13,661 bases of DNA from an uncultured Actinomycetospora sp. (GCA_902805495.1 CADCTH010000532.1:1-13661); one strand, 5' to 3'; positions 1 to 7,605 are shown, counted from the stretch's first letter. A program made the numbers and translations. The notes: a model not told the origin generated them from the sequence alone.

Positions 1-287
1 GTGCGCGAGGCCGCCAGCACCGCCCGCAGCTCATCGCCGGCCCCGGCCACGTCCCGCTCCGCGCGCCCTCCCGGGGCGTCGGGGTCGGCCAGCGCCGCCT
101 CCCGGGCACAGGCGTGGAAACACGCCTGCTGGTGGGCCAGCTGGCGGCGCTGCGCAGCCACCAACCGCACCGTGTCCCACGGGGCCACCCGCGCCGGGTC
201 CAGACCCTCGAGCACAGCCGCCAGCGCCGCACCGGCAGGGAGCTCCTCCAGCCCCGCCGGCACCACCTGGAAACCGATGTCGAACAC
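1..287 (-). CDS. DUF222 / HNH endonuclease-family protein (13E12 type), N-terminal part only
   Basis: The visible 95 residues begin MFDIGFQVVPAGLEELPAG and continue with a segment reading DTVRLVAAQRRQLAHQQ and an ending GAGDELRAVLAASR. This is the usual N-terminus of actinobacterial DUF222 proteins (the M. tuberculosis 13E12 repeat family), most of which carry a C-terminal HNH nuclease domain. That domain would lie beyond the left edge and cannot be confirmed. I place the start at the GTG at 287-285 because family members usually begin Met-Phe-(Asp/Glu). In-frame alternatives are a GTG at 308 and a TTG near 317; an in-frame stop lies just beyond them. No clear Shine-Dalgarno precedes 287. The start codon sits inside a perfect LexA box, pointing to DNA-damage control. 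The biological role of the family is not established. Confidence 0.8.
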   Translation of the reverse strand, partial: MFDIGFQVVPAGLEELPAGAALAAVLEGLDPARVAPWDTVRLVAAQRRQLAHQQACFHACAREAALADPDAPGGRAERDVAGAGDELRAVLAASR

Positions 288-295
288 GTGTTCGA
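280..295. promoter_or_regulatory. Perfect LexA (SOS) box
   Basis: The 16 bases TCGAACACGTGTTCGA form a perfect palindrome and match the mycobacterial/actinobacterial LexA consensus TCGAAC-N4-GTTCGA at every defined position. The box overlaps the GTG start of the DUF222 gene. From memory, several 13E12-family genes of M. tuberculosis are among those with LexA boxes. LexA bound here would block initiation until RecA-driven LexA cleavage. I saw no second box of this quality elsewhere in the window. Confidence 0.85.
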
Positions 296-332
296 GTCTA
301 GCGAGCACCCCCGACAACCCCGGCCCCCGAAC

Positions 333-1217
333 TCAGAGCCCGAAGCGGCTCCACAGCGAGCGGTGCTCGAACCACTCCATCGCCGTGCCGATCGGGTCGA
401 GCGCGGCCGTCGGGGCGGCGGCGGGACCCAGGACCCCACCCAGACCGAGCCGGGCGAGCAGGGGCCGGCGGGGCTCGACGGTGGTCGGCTCCGCGCCGGG
501 GAACCGGCGGGCCAGCACCTCGCGGGCGGTGCCGAGATCGTCGACCAGGCCCAGCTCCAGGGCGCGCCGGCCGGTCCAGACCTCACCCGTGAACAGGTCC
601 GCGGTCTCGCGCAGGGCGTCCCCGCGCCGCGAGCGAACCCACTCGATGAACAGCTCGTGGAGCTCGGACTGCATCCCGAGCAGCCACTCGACGTCCTCGG
701 CCTTCTCGGGCTGGAACGGGTCGAGGCGCGCCTTGTTCTCGCCGGCGGTGTGCAGGCGGCGCTCGATGCCGTAGCGCTCGATGAGCCCGGTCAGCCCGAA
801 GCCGCCCGAGACCACGCCGATCGACCCGACGAGCGAGGTGGGGTGCGCGTAGATCTCGTCGGCGGCGCAGGCGAGCCAGTAGCCGCCCGACGCGGCGACG
901 TCCTCGCAGAACGCCAGCACCGGCACCTCGTGCTCCTGGGCGAGCCCACGGATGCGGTCGGCGACCAGGGCCGACTGCGTGGCTGACCCGCCCGGCGAGT
1001 TGACCACCAGCGCCACGGCCTCGACGCGGTCGGCGGTGAAGGCGCGCTTGAGGGCGTCCTCGACGGTGTTGATGTTGATGACAGCCCGCGGCACCGGCCC
1101 GGTCGTCGCCGCGATCACGCCCTGGAGCCGCACCACGCTGACCGTGCGCGTGCCCGTCGCCGCGGCGAGGGGACCGGGCAGCACCGAGGACAGGGCCGAG
1201 CCGAACCGCATCTGCAT
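333..1217 (-). CDS. sppA: S49-family serine peptidase (SppA/SohB-like)
   Basis: This 294-residue protein belongs to the S49 peptidases, which use a Ser/Lys dyad to degrade cleaved signal peptides or membrane-associated peptides. The oxyanion motif NSPGG is at residues 73-77. The nucleophile is Ser110 in DVAASGGYW, and the probable general base is Lys162 in AGENKARLDPF. The length fits single-domain bacterial members rather than double-length E. coli SppA. I see no signal peptide and no convincing membrane helix at the N-terminus, only a short Ala/Leu-rich stretch at residues 8-20, so a cytoplasmic or peripheral location is likely. The ATG at 1217 is preceded by AGGGT about 8 bases upstream; an in-frame ATG two codons later is possible. 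It lies 43 bases behind the sensor kinase in the same direction. The substrate is unknown. Confidence 0.88.
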   Translation of the reverse strand: MQMRFGSALSSVLPGPLAAATGTRTVSVVRLQGVIAATTGPVPRAVININTVEDALKRAFTADRVEAVALVVNSPGGSATQSALVADRIRGLAQEHEVPVLAFCEDVAASGGYWLACAADEIYAHPTSLVGSIGVVSGGFGLTGLIERYGIERRLHTAGENKARLDPFQPEKAEDVEWLLGMQSELHELFIEWVRSRRGDALRETADLFTGEVWTGRRALELGLVDDLGTAREVLARRFPGAEPTTVEPRRPLLARLGLGGVLGPAAAPTAALDPIGTAMEWFEHRSLWSRFGL

Positions 1218-1260
1218 GAGATCGACCCTATGCGGGCCGGGGAGGATCGGCAGACCGCCG

Positions 1261-2463
1261 TCAGACCCGCACGCCCGCCCGGAACTTCGGCACGCGCAGG
1301 ATGATCTTCGTCCCGGCCCCGCGCTCGGTCTCGACGACGAGCCCGTAGTCGGGGCCGAACGCCGAGCGCATGCGGTCGTCGACGTTGCCGAGGCCGACGT
1401 GCGCGCCCGAGAGGTGGGCGTCGCGGTTCTCCTCCTTGAGCGCCTGGGGGTCCATGCCGACGCCGTCGTCCTCGACGGTGATCGTGCACTCCGCGCCCGA
1501 GTCCTCGGCCGTGAGCGTCACCGTGCCGCCGCCGGGCTTGCCCGACAGGCCGTGGCGCACCGCGTTCTCCACCAGTGGCTGCAGGGCCAGGAACGGCAGC
1601 ACCACCGAGAGGACCTCGGGCGCCACCTGCACCTTGACGGTCAGGCGGTTGCCGAAGCGGGCGTGCTCGAGGGTCAGGTAGCGGTCGATGTTCTTGAGCT
1701 CGTCGGCCAGCGTCGTGTACTCGCCGGCCTGGCGGAACGAGTAGCGGGTGAAGTCGGCGAACTCCATGAGCAGCTCGCGCGCCCGCTCGGGGTCGGTGCG
1801 GATGAACGACGCGACGGTGTTGAGCGCGTTGTAGATGAAGTGCGGCGAGATCTGCGCGCGCAGGGCCCGGACCTCGGCGCGGTTGAGCCGCGCGCGGGAC
1901 TCGTCGAGGTCGGCGAGCTCGAGCTGGCTCGACACGTAGCGCGCGACCTCGGCCGACGCGCGCAGCAGCACCGGCCCCGGGGTGTCCGCGCTGACCGCGG
2001 CGAGCGTGCCGGCGACGTTGCCGTCGACCTCGAGCGGCACGACGACGATGCCGCGCACCGGGCACTCCTGCGACCCGCACTCGATGTCCTTGCGGCTCGC
2101 CACCTGCTGGCGTCCGGTCCGCATGCACTTCTCGGCGTACTGGCGCACGTCCAGGCTGTGGTGCTCGGCCTCGCCGTCCCAGGCCAGCGGCACGCAGTCC
2201 GCCCCCGTCATCGACAGCGCCTCGGTGTCGAGCAGCGTCCGCAGGTACGGGACGGCGAACTGCGCGGAGCCCTCCGAGAGCCCCTCGCGCAGTGCCGGCG
2301 CGGCCAGGGACACCGTGTGCAGCGTCGAGAACGTCGCGCGCTCCAGCGGCGACGCGAACTGGTTGCGCCGCTTGACCCGTCGGTACACCAGCACGGCGGC
2401 CACCAGCGCGATCGCCACCACGACGGCGGCGACCAGGCGCGGATCGGTCAGCCAGCTGGGCAC
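1261..2463 (-). CDS. LytS-type sensor histidine kinase with Cys-rich GAF-like region
   Basis: This 400-residue protein has one N-terminal membrane helix (about residues 9-26). A GAF-like sensory region (about 35-185) follows, then a short helical linker and a His_kinase/HATPase module. The phospho-acceptor is probably His208 in QISPHFIYNALN, the family hallmark of LytS/YehU kinases. The N-box is LVENAVRHG (Asn300), G1 is EDDGVGM (about 331-337) and G2 is GLGNVDD (about 357-363), so the catalytic core looks complete. The sensory region holds four cysteines (90, 113, 129, 134), which could bind metal or an Fe-S cluster or act in redox sensing; this is inference. The GTG at 2463 was chosen because AGGTG precedes it and it starts 5 bases after the glycosylase stop; the frame stays open further upstream but only inside that gene. 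No LytTR-type response regulator is present in the window. Confidence 0.88.
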   Translation of the reverse strand: MPSWLTDPRLVAAVVVAIALVAAVLVYRRVKRRNQFASPLERATFSTLHTVSLAAPALREGLSEGSAQFAVPYLRTLLDTEALSMTGADCVPLAWDGEAEHHSLDVRQYAEKCMRTGRQQVASRKDIECGSQECPVRGIVVVPLEVDGNVAGTLAAVSADTPGPVLLRASAEVARYVSSQLELADLDESRARLNRAEVRALRAQISPHFIYNALNTVASFIRTDPERARELLMEFADFTRYSFRQAGEYTTLADELKNIDRYLTLEHARFGNRLTVKVQVAPEVLSVVLPFLALQPLVENAVRHGLSGKPGGGTVTLTAEDSGAECTITVEDDGVGMDPQALKEENRDAHLSGAHVGLGNVDDRMRSAFGPDYGLVVETERGAGTKIILRVPKFRAGVRV

Positions 2464-2468
2464 GGCAC

Positions 2469-3365
2469 CTATTTGACCAGACGCGACAGGCGGCGGTCCG
2501 CCAGTGCACGCCCCTGCGTCTGGCAGGTGGGGCAGTACTGGAAGGACCGTTCGGCGTAGGAGACCTCGCGCACGGTGTCGCCGCAGACCGGGCACGGCAG
2601 CCCCGTGCGGGCGTGCACCCGCATCCCGGAGCGCTTCTCGCCCTTGAGGCGGGCCGCGTCCTGGCCCACCGCGCGGTCCACGGCCTCGGACAGCACCCCG
2701 ATCATCGCGGCGTGCAGGCGGTCGACCGCCTCGGCGTCGAGCTTGCCGGCGGCGGCGAACGGCGACAGCTTCGCGACGTGGAGGATCTCGTCGGAGTAGG
2801 CGTTGCCGATGCCGGCGAGGACCTGCTGGTCGACGATCAGCGTCTTGAGCCGCTCGGTGCGCCCCGCCAGGAGCTCGCCGAACTCCGCGCGCCCGAGCGA
2901 GAGCGCGTCCGGGCCCAGCTTCGCGATGCCGGGCACCTGCTGCGGATCGGTGACGAGGTACACGGCCAGGCGCTTCTGCGTGCCGGCCTCGGTGAGGTCG
3001 AACCCCGGCCCGCCGACCGTCTCGAGGTGCACGCGGAACTCCAGCGGCCCCTTGCCCGGCTTCGGCGGGGTGGTCGACGCCTGGTCGTGCCAGCGCAGCC
3101 AGCCGGCCCGCGACAGGTGCACGACCAGGTGCAGCGTCGATGGTCCAGCTCCGCTGCGCTCCGTGTCCGGCCGTTCGAGCTCCACGTCCAGGAACTTCCC
3201 GTGCCGCGCCGCCCCGGTGACGAGCCGGCCGGTGAGCGTCGACAGCGGCGGGTCGAACGTCTTGAGCGCCGTCATGCTCGCGAGGTCGACGCGCGCCACC
3301 GGCCGGGCCAGCGCGTGCGTGCGCAGGTGCTCGGCGAGGGCCTCGACCTCGGGCAGCTCGGGCAT
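2469..3365 (-). CDS. Fpg/Nei-family DNA glycosylase / AP lyase
   Basis: This 298-residue base-excision repair enzyme would remove oxidised bases and cut the abasic site by beta/delta elimination. The N-terminus PELPEVEAL supplies the catalytic Pro2 and Glu3. Lys57 in ARHGKFLDV corresponds to the family's beta-hairpin lysine. The helix-two-turn-helix motif is at GIGNAYSDEI (Asn188). A C-terminal zinc finger has Cys258 and Cys261 paired with Cys278 and Cys281, followed by QTQGR. All expected elements are present and the length is normal. The N-terminus is Fpg-like, but I cannot say whether the preferred substrate is 8-oxoguanine or an oxidised pyrimidine, so no symbol is given. The ATG lies 17 bases after the membrane-protein stop, and the sensor kinase starts 5 bases after this gene's own stop, which suggests one transcript. 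Confidence 0.9.
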   Translation of the reverse strand: MPELPEVEALAEHLRTHALARPVARVDLASMTALKTFDPPLSTLTGRLVTGAARHGKFLDVELERPDTERSGAGPSTLHLVVHLSRAGWLRWHDQASTTPPKPGKGPLEFRVHLETVGGPGFDLTEAGTQKRLAVYLVTDPQQVPGIAKLGPDALSLGRAEFGELLAGRTERLKTLIVDQQVLAGIGNAYSDEILHVAKLSPFAAAGKLDAEAVDRLHAAMIGVLSEAVDRAVGQDAARLKGEKRSGMRVHARTGLPCPVCGDTVREVSYAERSFQYCPTCQTQGRALADRRLSRLVK

Positions 3366-3382
3366 CTCAGCTCACCGGCCGA

Positions 3383-3838
3383 TCAGCTCACCGGCTGCAG
3401 GGGACTGTCGGCGTAGGCGGGGGTCGCGCGGGTCTCGAGGCTCCGGATGGTGGCCGACATCTCCTCGCGCGCCGCGCTCGTGCCGCGCACCCAGCCGACC
3501 CACCGCTCGGGCGACGAGCCGTCCGAACCGCCCGGCGTCTCGGCCACCAGCGTGCGCGGGCGGCGCAGCACCCAGCGGCCGGGGAAGAACGCCGCGATGA
3601 GCAGCAGGATCAGCCAGACCCAGACGGGCACGACGACGCCCTGGCTGCCCGTGAACCACCACGCCAAGAGCGCGACCCAGAGCAGACCCATGATCGAGAC
3701 GATGCCGATGGCCGCGAGCCGGCCGCCCTGCATGTCGTGCTCGAAGTCCTCGCCGGTGGCCGGATCGGTCCACTCCATCTTCTGGCGCACCATCCACTGC
3801 CGTCCGTCGGCGGCGCGCACGATGCGGATCCGGGCCAT
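3383..3838 (-). CDS. Two-helix membrane protein, conserved in Pseudonocardiales (unknown function)
   Basis: This 151-residue protein has a soluble N-terminus beginning MARIRIVRAADGRQW and containing WTDPATGEDFEHD. Two hydrophobic segments follow at about residues 40-62 and 68-86, then a charged C-terminal tail with ERWVGWVRG. I recall similar proteins with the same FEHD and ERWVG elements in Saccharopolyspora and Amycolatopsis, annotated as hypothetical or DUF983-like. No catalytic motif is visible and no function should be inferred. It lies 30 bases downstream of the acyl-CoA synthetase and 17 bases upstream of the glycosylase, both in the same direction, so it is probably co-transcribed. 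The ATG at 3838 is preceded by a modest GGGCGG purine-rich stretch. Confidence 0.8.
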   Translation of the reverse strand: MARIRIVRAADGRQWMVRQKMEWTDPATGEDFEHDMQGGRLAAIGIVSIMGLLWVALLAWWFTGSQGVVVPVWVWLILLLIAAFFPGRWVLRRPRTLVAETPGGSDGSSPERWVGWVRGTSAAREEMSATIRSLETRATPAYADSPLQPVS

Positions 3839-3868
3839 GCCGCCCAGCCTAGCGCCGCGGCGGGGATC

Positions 3869-5518
<1,650 letters not shown>

Positions 5519-5555
5519 GGACCGACCCTAGGCGAGCGTTGCGGCGCCCGGCAGC

Positions 5556-6413
5556 TCAGCGGTCCAGGAAGTCCTCGAGCACCGGACCGAGGTCGTGCGG
5601 GCGGGTCAGGATGCCGACATGCCCGCCCTCGTGCAGGTGCACGGTGCTCTGCGGGAGCAGCGCGCCCATGATGTGGGCGTTGACCACCGGGATGACCGGG
5701 TCGAGGCGCCCGTTGAGCACGAGCGTCGGCGCGGCGATGAACGGCAGCACGGGGAAGCTCGTCCAGCTCATGAGCGCCAGGAGCTGGTAGAGGTACCCGC
5801 GCGGGGCGACCGGACGGGCCCGGGAGAAGACCTCGTCGACGTCGGCCTGCGACTCCCCGACGTAGATCTCCGCGCCGGCGTCGTGGCGGTAGTTGCGGTC
5901 GTTGTAGCGCCGCGGCGTGAGCATCTTGGCCAGCACGCTCAGCCGCGCCGGCACCATCACCGCACCCATGCCGGTGCTGACCAGGGCCAGCTTGCCGGTG
6001 CGGTCGGGGTGCTGGAGCGCGAACTGCTGCGCGATGCCCCCGCCCCACGACAGCCCGAGCACGTCGGCGCGGGCGCGGCCGAGCTCGTCGAGCAGGCCGG
6101 CGAGCAGGAACGCGAGGCCGGCCATGGGCAGCGGCACGCACGGTGTCGGGGACCCCCCGATGCCGGGCACGTCGAAGCGCAGGACGGGCCGCTGCGGGTC
6201 GAGCGCCGCGACGAGCGGGTCGAGGAACTCGAGGCTCGCGCCGATGCCGTTGACCAGCACCAGCGGGCGGCGCCCGGGAGCACCCGGCCGGTGGCAGACG
6301 TGCAGGTGGTGGCCGGCGACGGTCACGTCGCCGACGGTGCCGAGGTCGGGTCCGGAGCCGGGTCCGGGGTCGTACGGGGACCCGTGGGGCGGGTCGGCGG
6401 CGAGGGCGCTCAT
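5556..6413 (-). CDS. phaZ: Intracellular poly(3-hydroxyalkanoate) depolymerase (alpha/beta hydrolase)
   Basis: This 285-residue alpha/beta hydrolase strongly resembles Pseudomonas medium-chain PhaZ as I remember it. Shared elements include LVNGIGASLEF, FDVPGIGGSPTP, LGLSWGGGIAQQFA, GAVMVPA, TPRRY, MSWTSFP and PTLVLNGRLDPVIP. The triad is Ser122 (GLSWGG elbow), Asp238 (LDPVIP) and His265 (GGHVGIL). The reaction would be hydrolysis of granule-bound PHA to (R)-3-hydroxy acids. A Pro/Gly-rich N-terminal stretch of about 25 residues is extra. The ATG is preceded by GGAGGG about 8 bases upstream and overlaps the stop of the XRE regulator in an ATGA arrangement, so translation is probably coupled. 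The polymer chain length preferred cannot be read from sequence, and class I PhaC nearby leaves short-chain PHA possible. Confidence 0.87.
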   Translation of the reverse strand: MSALAADPPHGSPYDPGPGSGPDLGTVGDVTVAGHHLHVCHRPGAPGRRPLVLVNGIGASLEFLDPLVAALDPQRPVLRFDVPGIGGSPTPCVPLPMAGLAFLLAGLLDELGRARADVLGLSWGGGIAQQFALQHPDRTGKLALVSTGMGAVMVPARLSVLAKMLTPRRYNDRNYRHDAGAEIYVGESQADVDEVFSRARPVAPRGYLYQLLALMSWTSFPVLPFIAAPTLVLNGRLDPVIPVVNAHIMGALLPQSTVHLHEGGHVGILTRPHDLGPVLEDFLDR

Positions 6414-6808
6414 CGGGCGTCCCTCCCCTCGGGCGGGCCTGCGGTGTAGCTGCGGTACACGGAGATCAGCGCCTCCTTCTGGCCGTCGGTGAGACGGGAA
6501 TCGGCGCGGATCGCCCGTTCGGTGGACGACTCGCCGGCCTCGGCCGGGGACCTCCCGGCCTGCTCGCGCACCAGGCCGGCCTGCAGCAGCAGGTTCTCGG
6601 CCGAGATGTCGAGCGCCTCGGCGATCGCGTGCAGGACGCGCACCGAGGGCTCGTGGAGTCCCCGCTCGATCTGGCTGAGGTAGGGGTTGGAGATGTTGCT
6701 CAGGGCCGAGAGCTGCCGCAGCGAGAGCCGGGCCAGCTTGCGCTGGCTCCGGATGAACCCGCCCAGGGCACGACGGTGGTCGTCCCAGGCCCGGCCCGGG
6801 TCGGACAC
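6410..6808 (-). CDS. XRE-family regulator, Rv0474/MLDSR-like
   Basis: This 132-residue protein has a helix-turn-helix at about residues 17-70, with SLRQLSALSNISNPYLSQIE carrying the recognition helix. A C-terminal helical tail contains LTDGQKEALISVYRSY. The pattern NPYLSQIERGL followed by an alpha-helical region and a terminal 'QK..L...Y.S' stretch matches M. tuberculosis Rv0474 as I recall it. Rv0474 lies next to hbhA; the Rhodococcus counterpart (MLDSR) controls the lipid-droplet protein MLDS. By analogy this regulator should control the phasin-like gene immediately upstream and respond to polymer or lipid state; that is inference. The start is a GTG 5 bases after the phasin stop with no good Shine-Dalgarno, so translation probably depends on coupling. 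Its stop overlaps the phaZ start. Confidence 0.85.
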   Translation of the reverse strand: MSDPGRAWDDHRRALGGFIRSQRKLARLSLRQLSALSNISNPYLSQIERGLHEPSVRVLHAIAEALDISAENLLLQAGLVREQAGRSPAEAGESSTERAIRADSRLTDGQKEALISVYRSYTAGPPEGRDAR

Positions 6809-6813
6809 GCCGG

Positions 6814-7182
6814 TCAGCGACGGGCGGCCGGCGGCGTGACGACCGTCAGCGGGCGCAGGAGCGCGGGCGCGGTGGCGCCGAGCACGTGGTGGACCGCGGA
6901 GCGCTGCGCCTCGAGGACCTGCACGCCGGTGTCGTAGAACCGGTCGACGGCCTCGGCCGCGCTGCGGGGCAGGCCGGCGGCGGTGGGCAGACCGGCGCCC
7001 GTCGCGCCGGCCGGTGCGTCCGCGGCACCGGGCACGAGGCCCGGGACGCCGCGCAGTACCGAGGTCCAGCTCTCGGCGACGGCCCCCGCGAGACGGAGAC
7101 CGGCCTCCTGGACCTGCGTGATCATGTCGAGGGCCTGCTCACGGGCGGACTCGATCGTGGGGTCGGCAGTCGGGGTGGCCAT
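6814..7182 (-). CDS. Phasin-like PHA granule-associated protein
   Basis: This 122-residue protein has two predicted amphipathic helices, about residues 9-45 and 74-102. The second contains AAEAVDRFYDTGVQVLEAQR. They are joined by an Ala/Pro/Gly-rich linker and followed by a short basic tail. There are no cysteines, no signal peptide and no membrane segment. This architecture, with hydrophobic residues spaced along Ala/Glu/Gln-rich helices, is what phasins use to coat granules. The context (phaC upstream, XRE regulator 5 bases downstream, then phaZ) supports that role. An HBHA/MLDS-like lipid-droplet protein is a close alternative, although the Lys-rich C-terminal repeats of HBHA are absent. 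The ATG has a strong GGAGG 8 bases upstream. No motif is diagnostic, so the call rests on composition and context. Confidence 0.68.
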   Translation of the reverse strand: MATPTADPTIESAREQALDMITQVQEAGLRLAGAVAESWTSVLRGVPGLVPGAADAPAGATGAGLPTAAGLPRSAAEAVDRFYDTGVQVLEAQRSAVHHVLGATAPALLRPLTVVTPPAARR

Positions 7183-7207
7183 GGTGGAACCTCCGCGTCG
7201 TCGGTGA

Positions 7208-7229
7208 CGTGCTCAGTTTACCAAGCACG
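7208..7229 (-). promoter_or_regulatory. Phasin-operon promoter with inverted-repeat operator
   Basis: On the minus strand the sequence reads CGTGCT, TGGTAAACTG, AGCACG: a perfect 6-base inverted repeat with a 10-base spacer. The spacer contains an extended -10 element, TGG-TAAACT (hexamer at 7220-7215), matching TGn-TANNNT. No good -35 is present at the expected distance (CGACCG). Transcription should start near 7208, about 26 bases before the phasin ATG. An inverted repeat bracketing the -10 is a typical repressor site; the XRE protein two genes into the same transcript is the obvious candidate. Confidence 0.55.
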
Positions 7230-7241
7230 ACCCCACGCGGT

Positions 7242-7260
7242 CGGTGCCGCAGTGGCACCG
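7242..7260. other. Perfect 7-bp inverted repeat (hairpin or binding site)
   Basis: CGGTGCC and GGCACCG flank a 5-base loop (GCAGT). It lies 59 bases past the stop of the small Cys-motif gene and just upstream of the expected -35 region of the phasin promoter. No T-rich tail follows on either strand, so it could be a weak factor-independent stop for the upstream gene or an activator site for the phasin promoter. Confidence 0.4.
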
Positions 7261-7283
7261 GTCACCCCGGGTGCACGGTTCGT

Positions 7284-7307
7284 CACAGCAGCGACCACAG
7301 CAGCGAC
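7284..7307. repeat. Two perfect tandem copies of a 12-bp unit
   Basis: CACAGCAGCGAC occurs twice head to tail, followed by a further CAC. It sits 12 bases beyond the stop of the small Cys-motif gene and about 65 bases upstream of the phasin -10 element. The gap between these two genes (7183-7318) otherwise contains only the promoter/operator and the 7-bp inverted repeat. The function is unknown. Confidence 0.6.
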
Positions 7308-7318
7308 CACGGCGGCGG

Positions 7319-7507
7319 TCAGACCGGCGGGAGCGACCTCACCAACCGCGCGCGCTCGTCGGCGACCCGCGACGAGCACACCGCGCAGGCGCACCGGCCC
7401 TCGCGGCTCGCCAACAGGAGGTCCAGACGCAGGAAGACGCGGTCGTAGGACGGGCCCACGGCCTGGTCCACGTGACGGCGGAGGTCGACGGAGGCGTGGC
7501 GGTCCAT
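7319..7507 (-). CDS. Small 62-residue protein with C-x-C-x2-C motif (unknown)
   Basis: I do not recognise this protein. It is 62 residues long, starting MDRHASVDLRRHVDQ. It has a predicted helical middle (YDRVFLRLDLLLASREG), a cysteine cluster at Cys39, Cys41 and Cys44 (RCACAVCSS), and a short C-terminal helix (RVADERARLVRSL). Codon third positions are almost all G or C, as in the neighbouring genes, which supports real coding. The ATG at 7507 has an AGGGTG purine stretch about 6 bases upstream. The frame is open to 7636, but the extra N-terminal part has Arg/Pro-rich, non-coding-like composition, so the short form is preferred. It lies between phaC and the phasin-like gene in the same direction. 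The Cys motif could bind zinc or another metal; with only three cysteines a His (residue 4 or 12) or a partner protein would have to complete the site. A PHA-related role is inferred only from position. Confidence 0.6.
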   Translation of the reverse strand: MDRHASVDLRRHVDQAVGPSYDRVFLRLDLLLASREGRCACAVCSSRVADERARLVRSLPPV

Positions 7508-7539
7508 GGCGGCACCCTCGGGACGGGCGGGCGGCGGGC

Positions 7540-7576
7540 GTTGCGCAGAGCGCACGCGAAGCGCGCTCCACGCAAC
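7540..7576. promoter_or_regulatory. Large imperfect inverted repeat between phaC and the small Cys-motif gene
   Basis: GTTGCG-CA-GAGCGC, a 9-base loop, then GCGCTC-CA-CGCAAC: two perfect 6-base stems interrupted by one symmetrical 2-base mismatch. It lies 93 bases past the phaC stop and 32 bases before the small gene's ATG. There is no T-tract. It may be a leader hairpin, an operator, or a transcription end for phaC. Confidence 0.5.
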
Positions 7577-7605
7577 ACCGTGCCGAGGGAGGACCGCACC
7601 GTCAA
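7577..7605 (-). promoter_or_regulatory. Candidate promoter for the small Cys-motif gene
   Basis: On the minus strand a good -35 hexamer TTGACG (7605-7600) is followed, after exactly 17 bases, by CACGGT (7582-7577), which keeps the A2 and T6 of an actinobacterial -10. Transcription would begin near 7570, inside the large inverted repeat. The -10 is weak, so this is tentative; the rest of the 162-base gap shows nothing else. Confidence 0.33.

Noticed and set aside
952..2559. A 535-codon plus-strand frame opposite the sensor kinase
   Set aside because: No recognisable domain, and the opposite strand carries complete H, N, G1 and G2 kinase boxes.
7242..7260. Classical intrinsic terminator after the small Cys-motif gene
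   Set aside because: The stem is perfect but no T-tract follows on the minus strand; it is listed only as an inverted repeat of unknown role.
7218..7571. A 117-codon minus-strand frame overlapping the small Cys-motif gene
   Set aside because: Pro/Arg-rich with out-of-phase third-position GC; it runs through the tandem repeat and the 7-bp palindrome. The 62-residue frame fits coding bias better.
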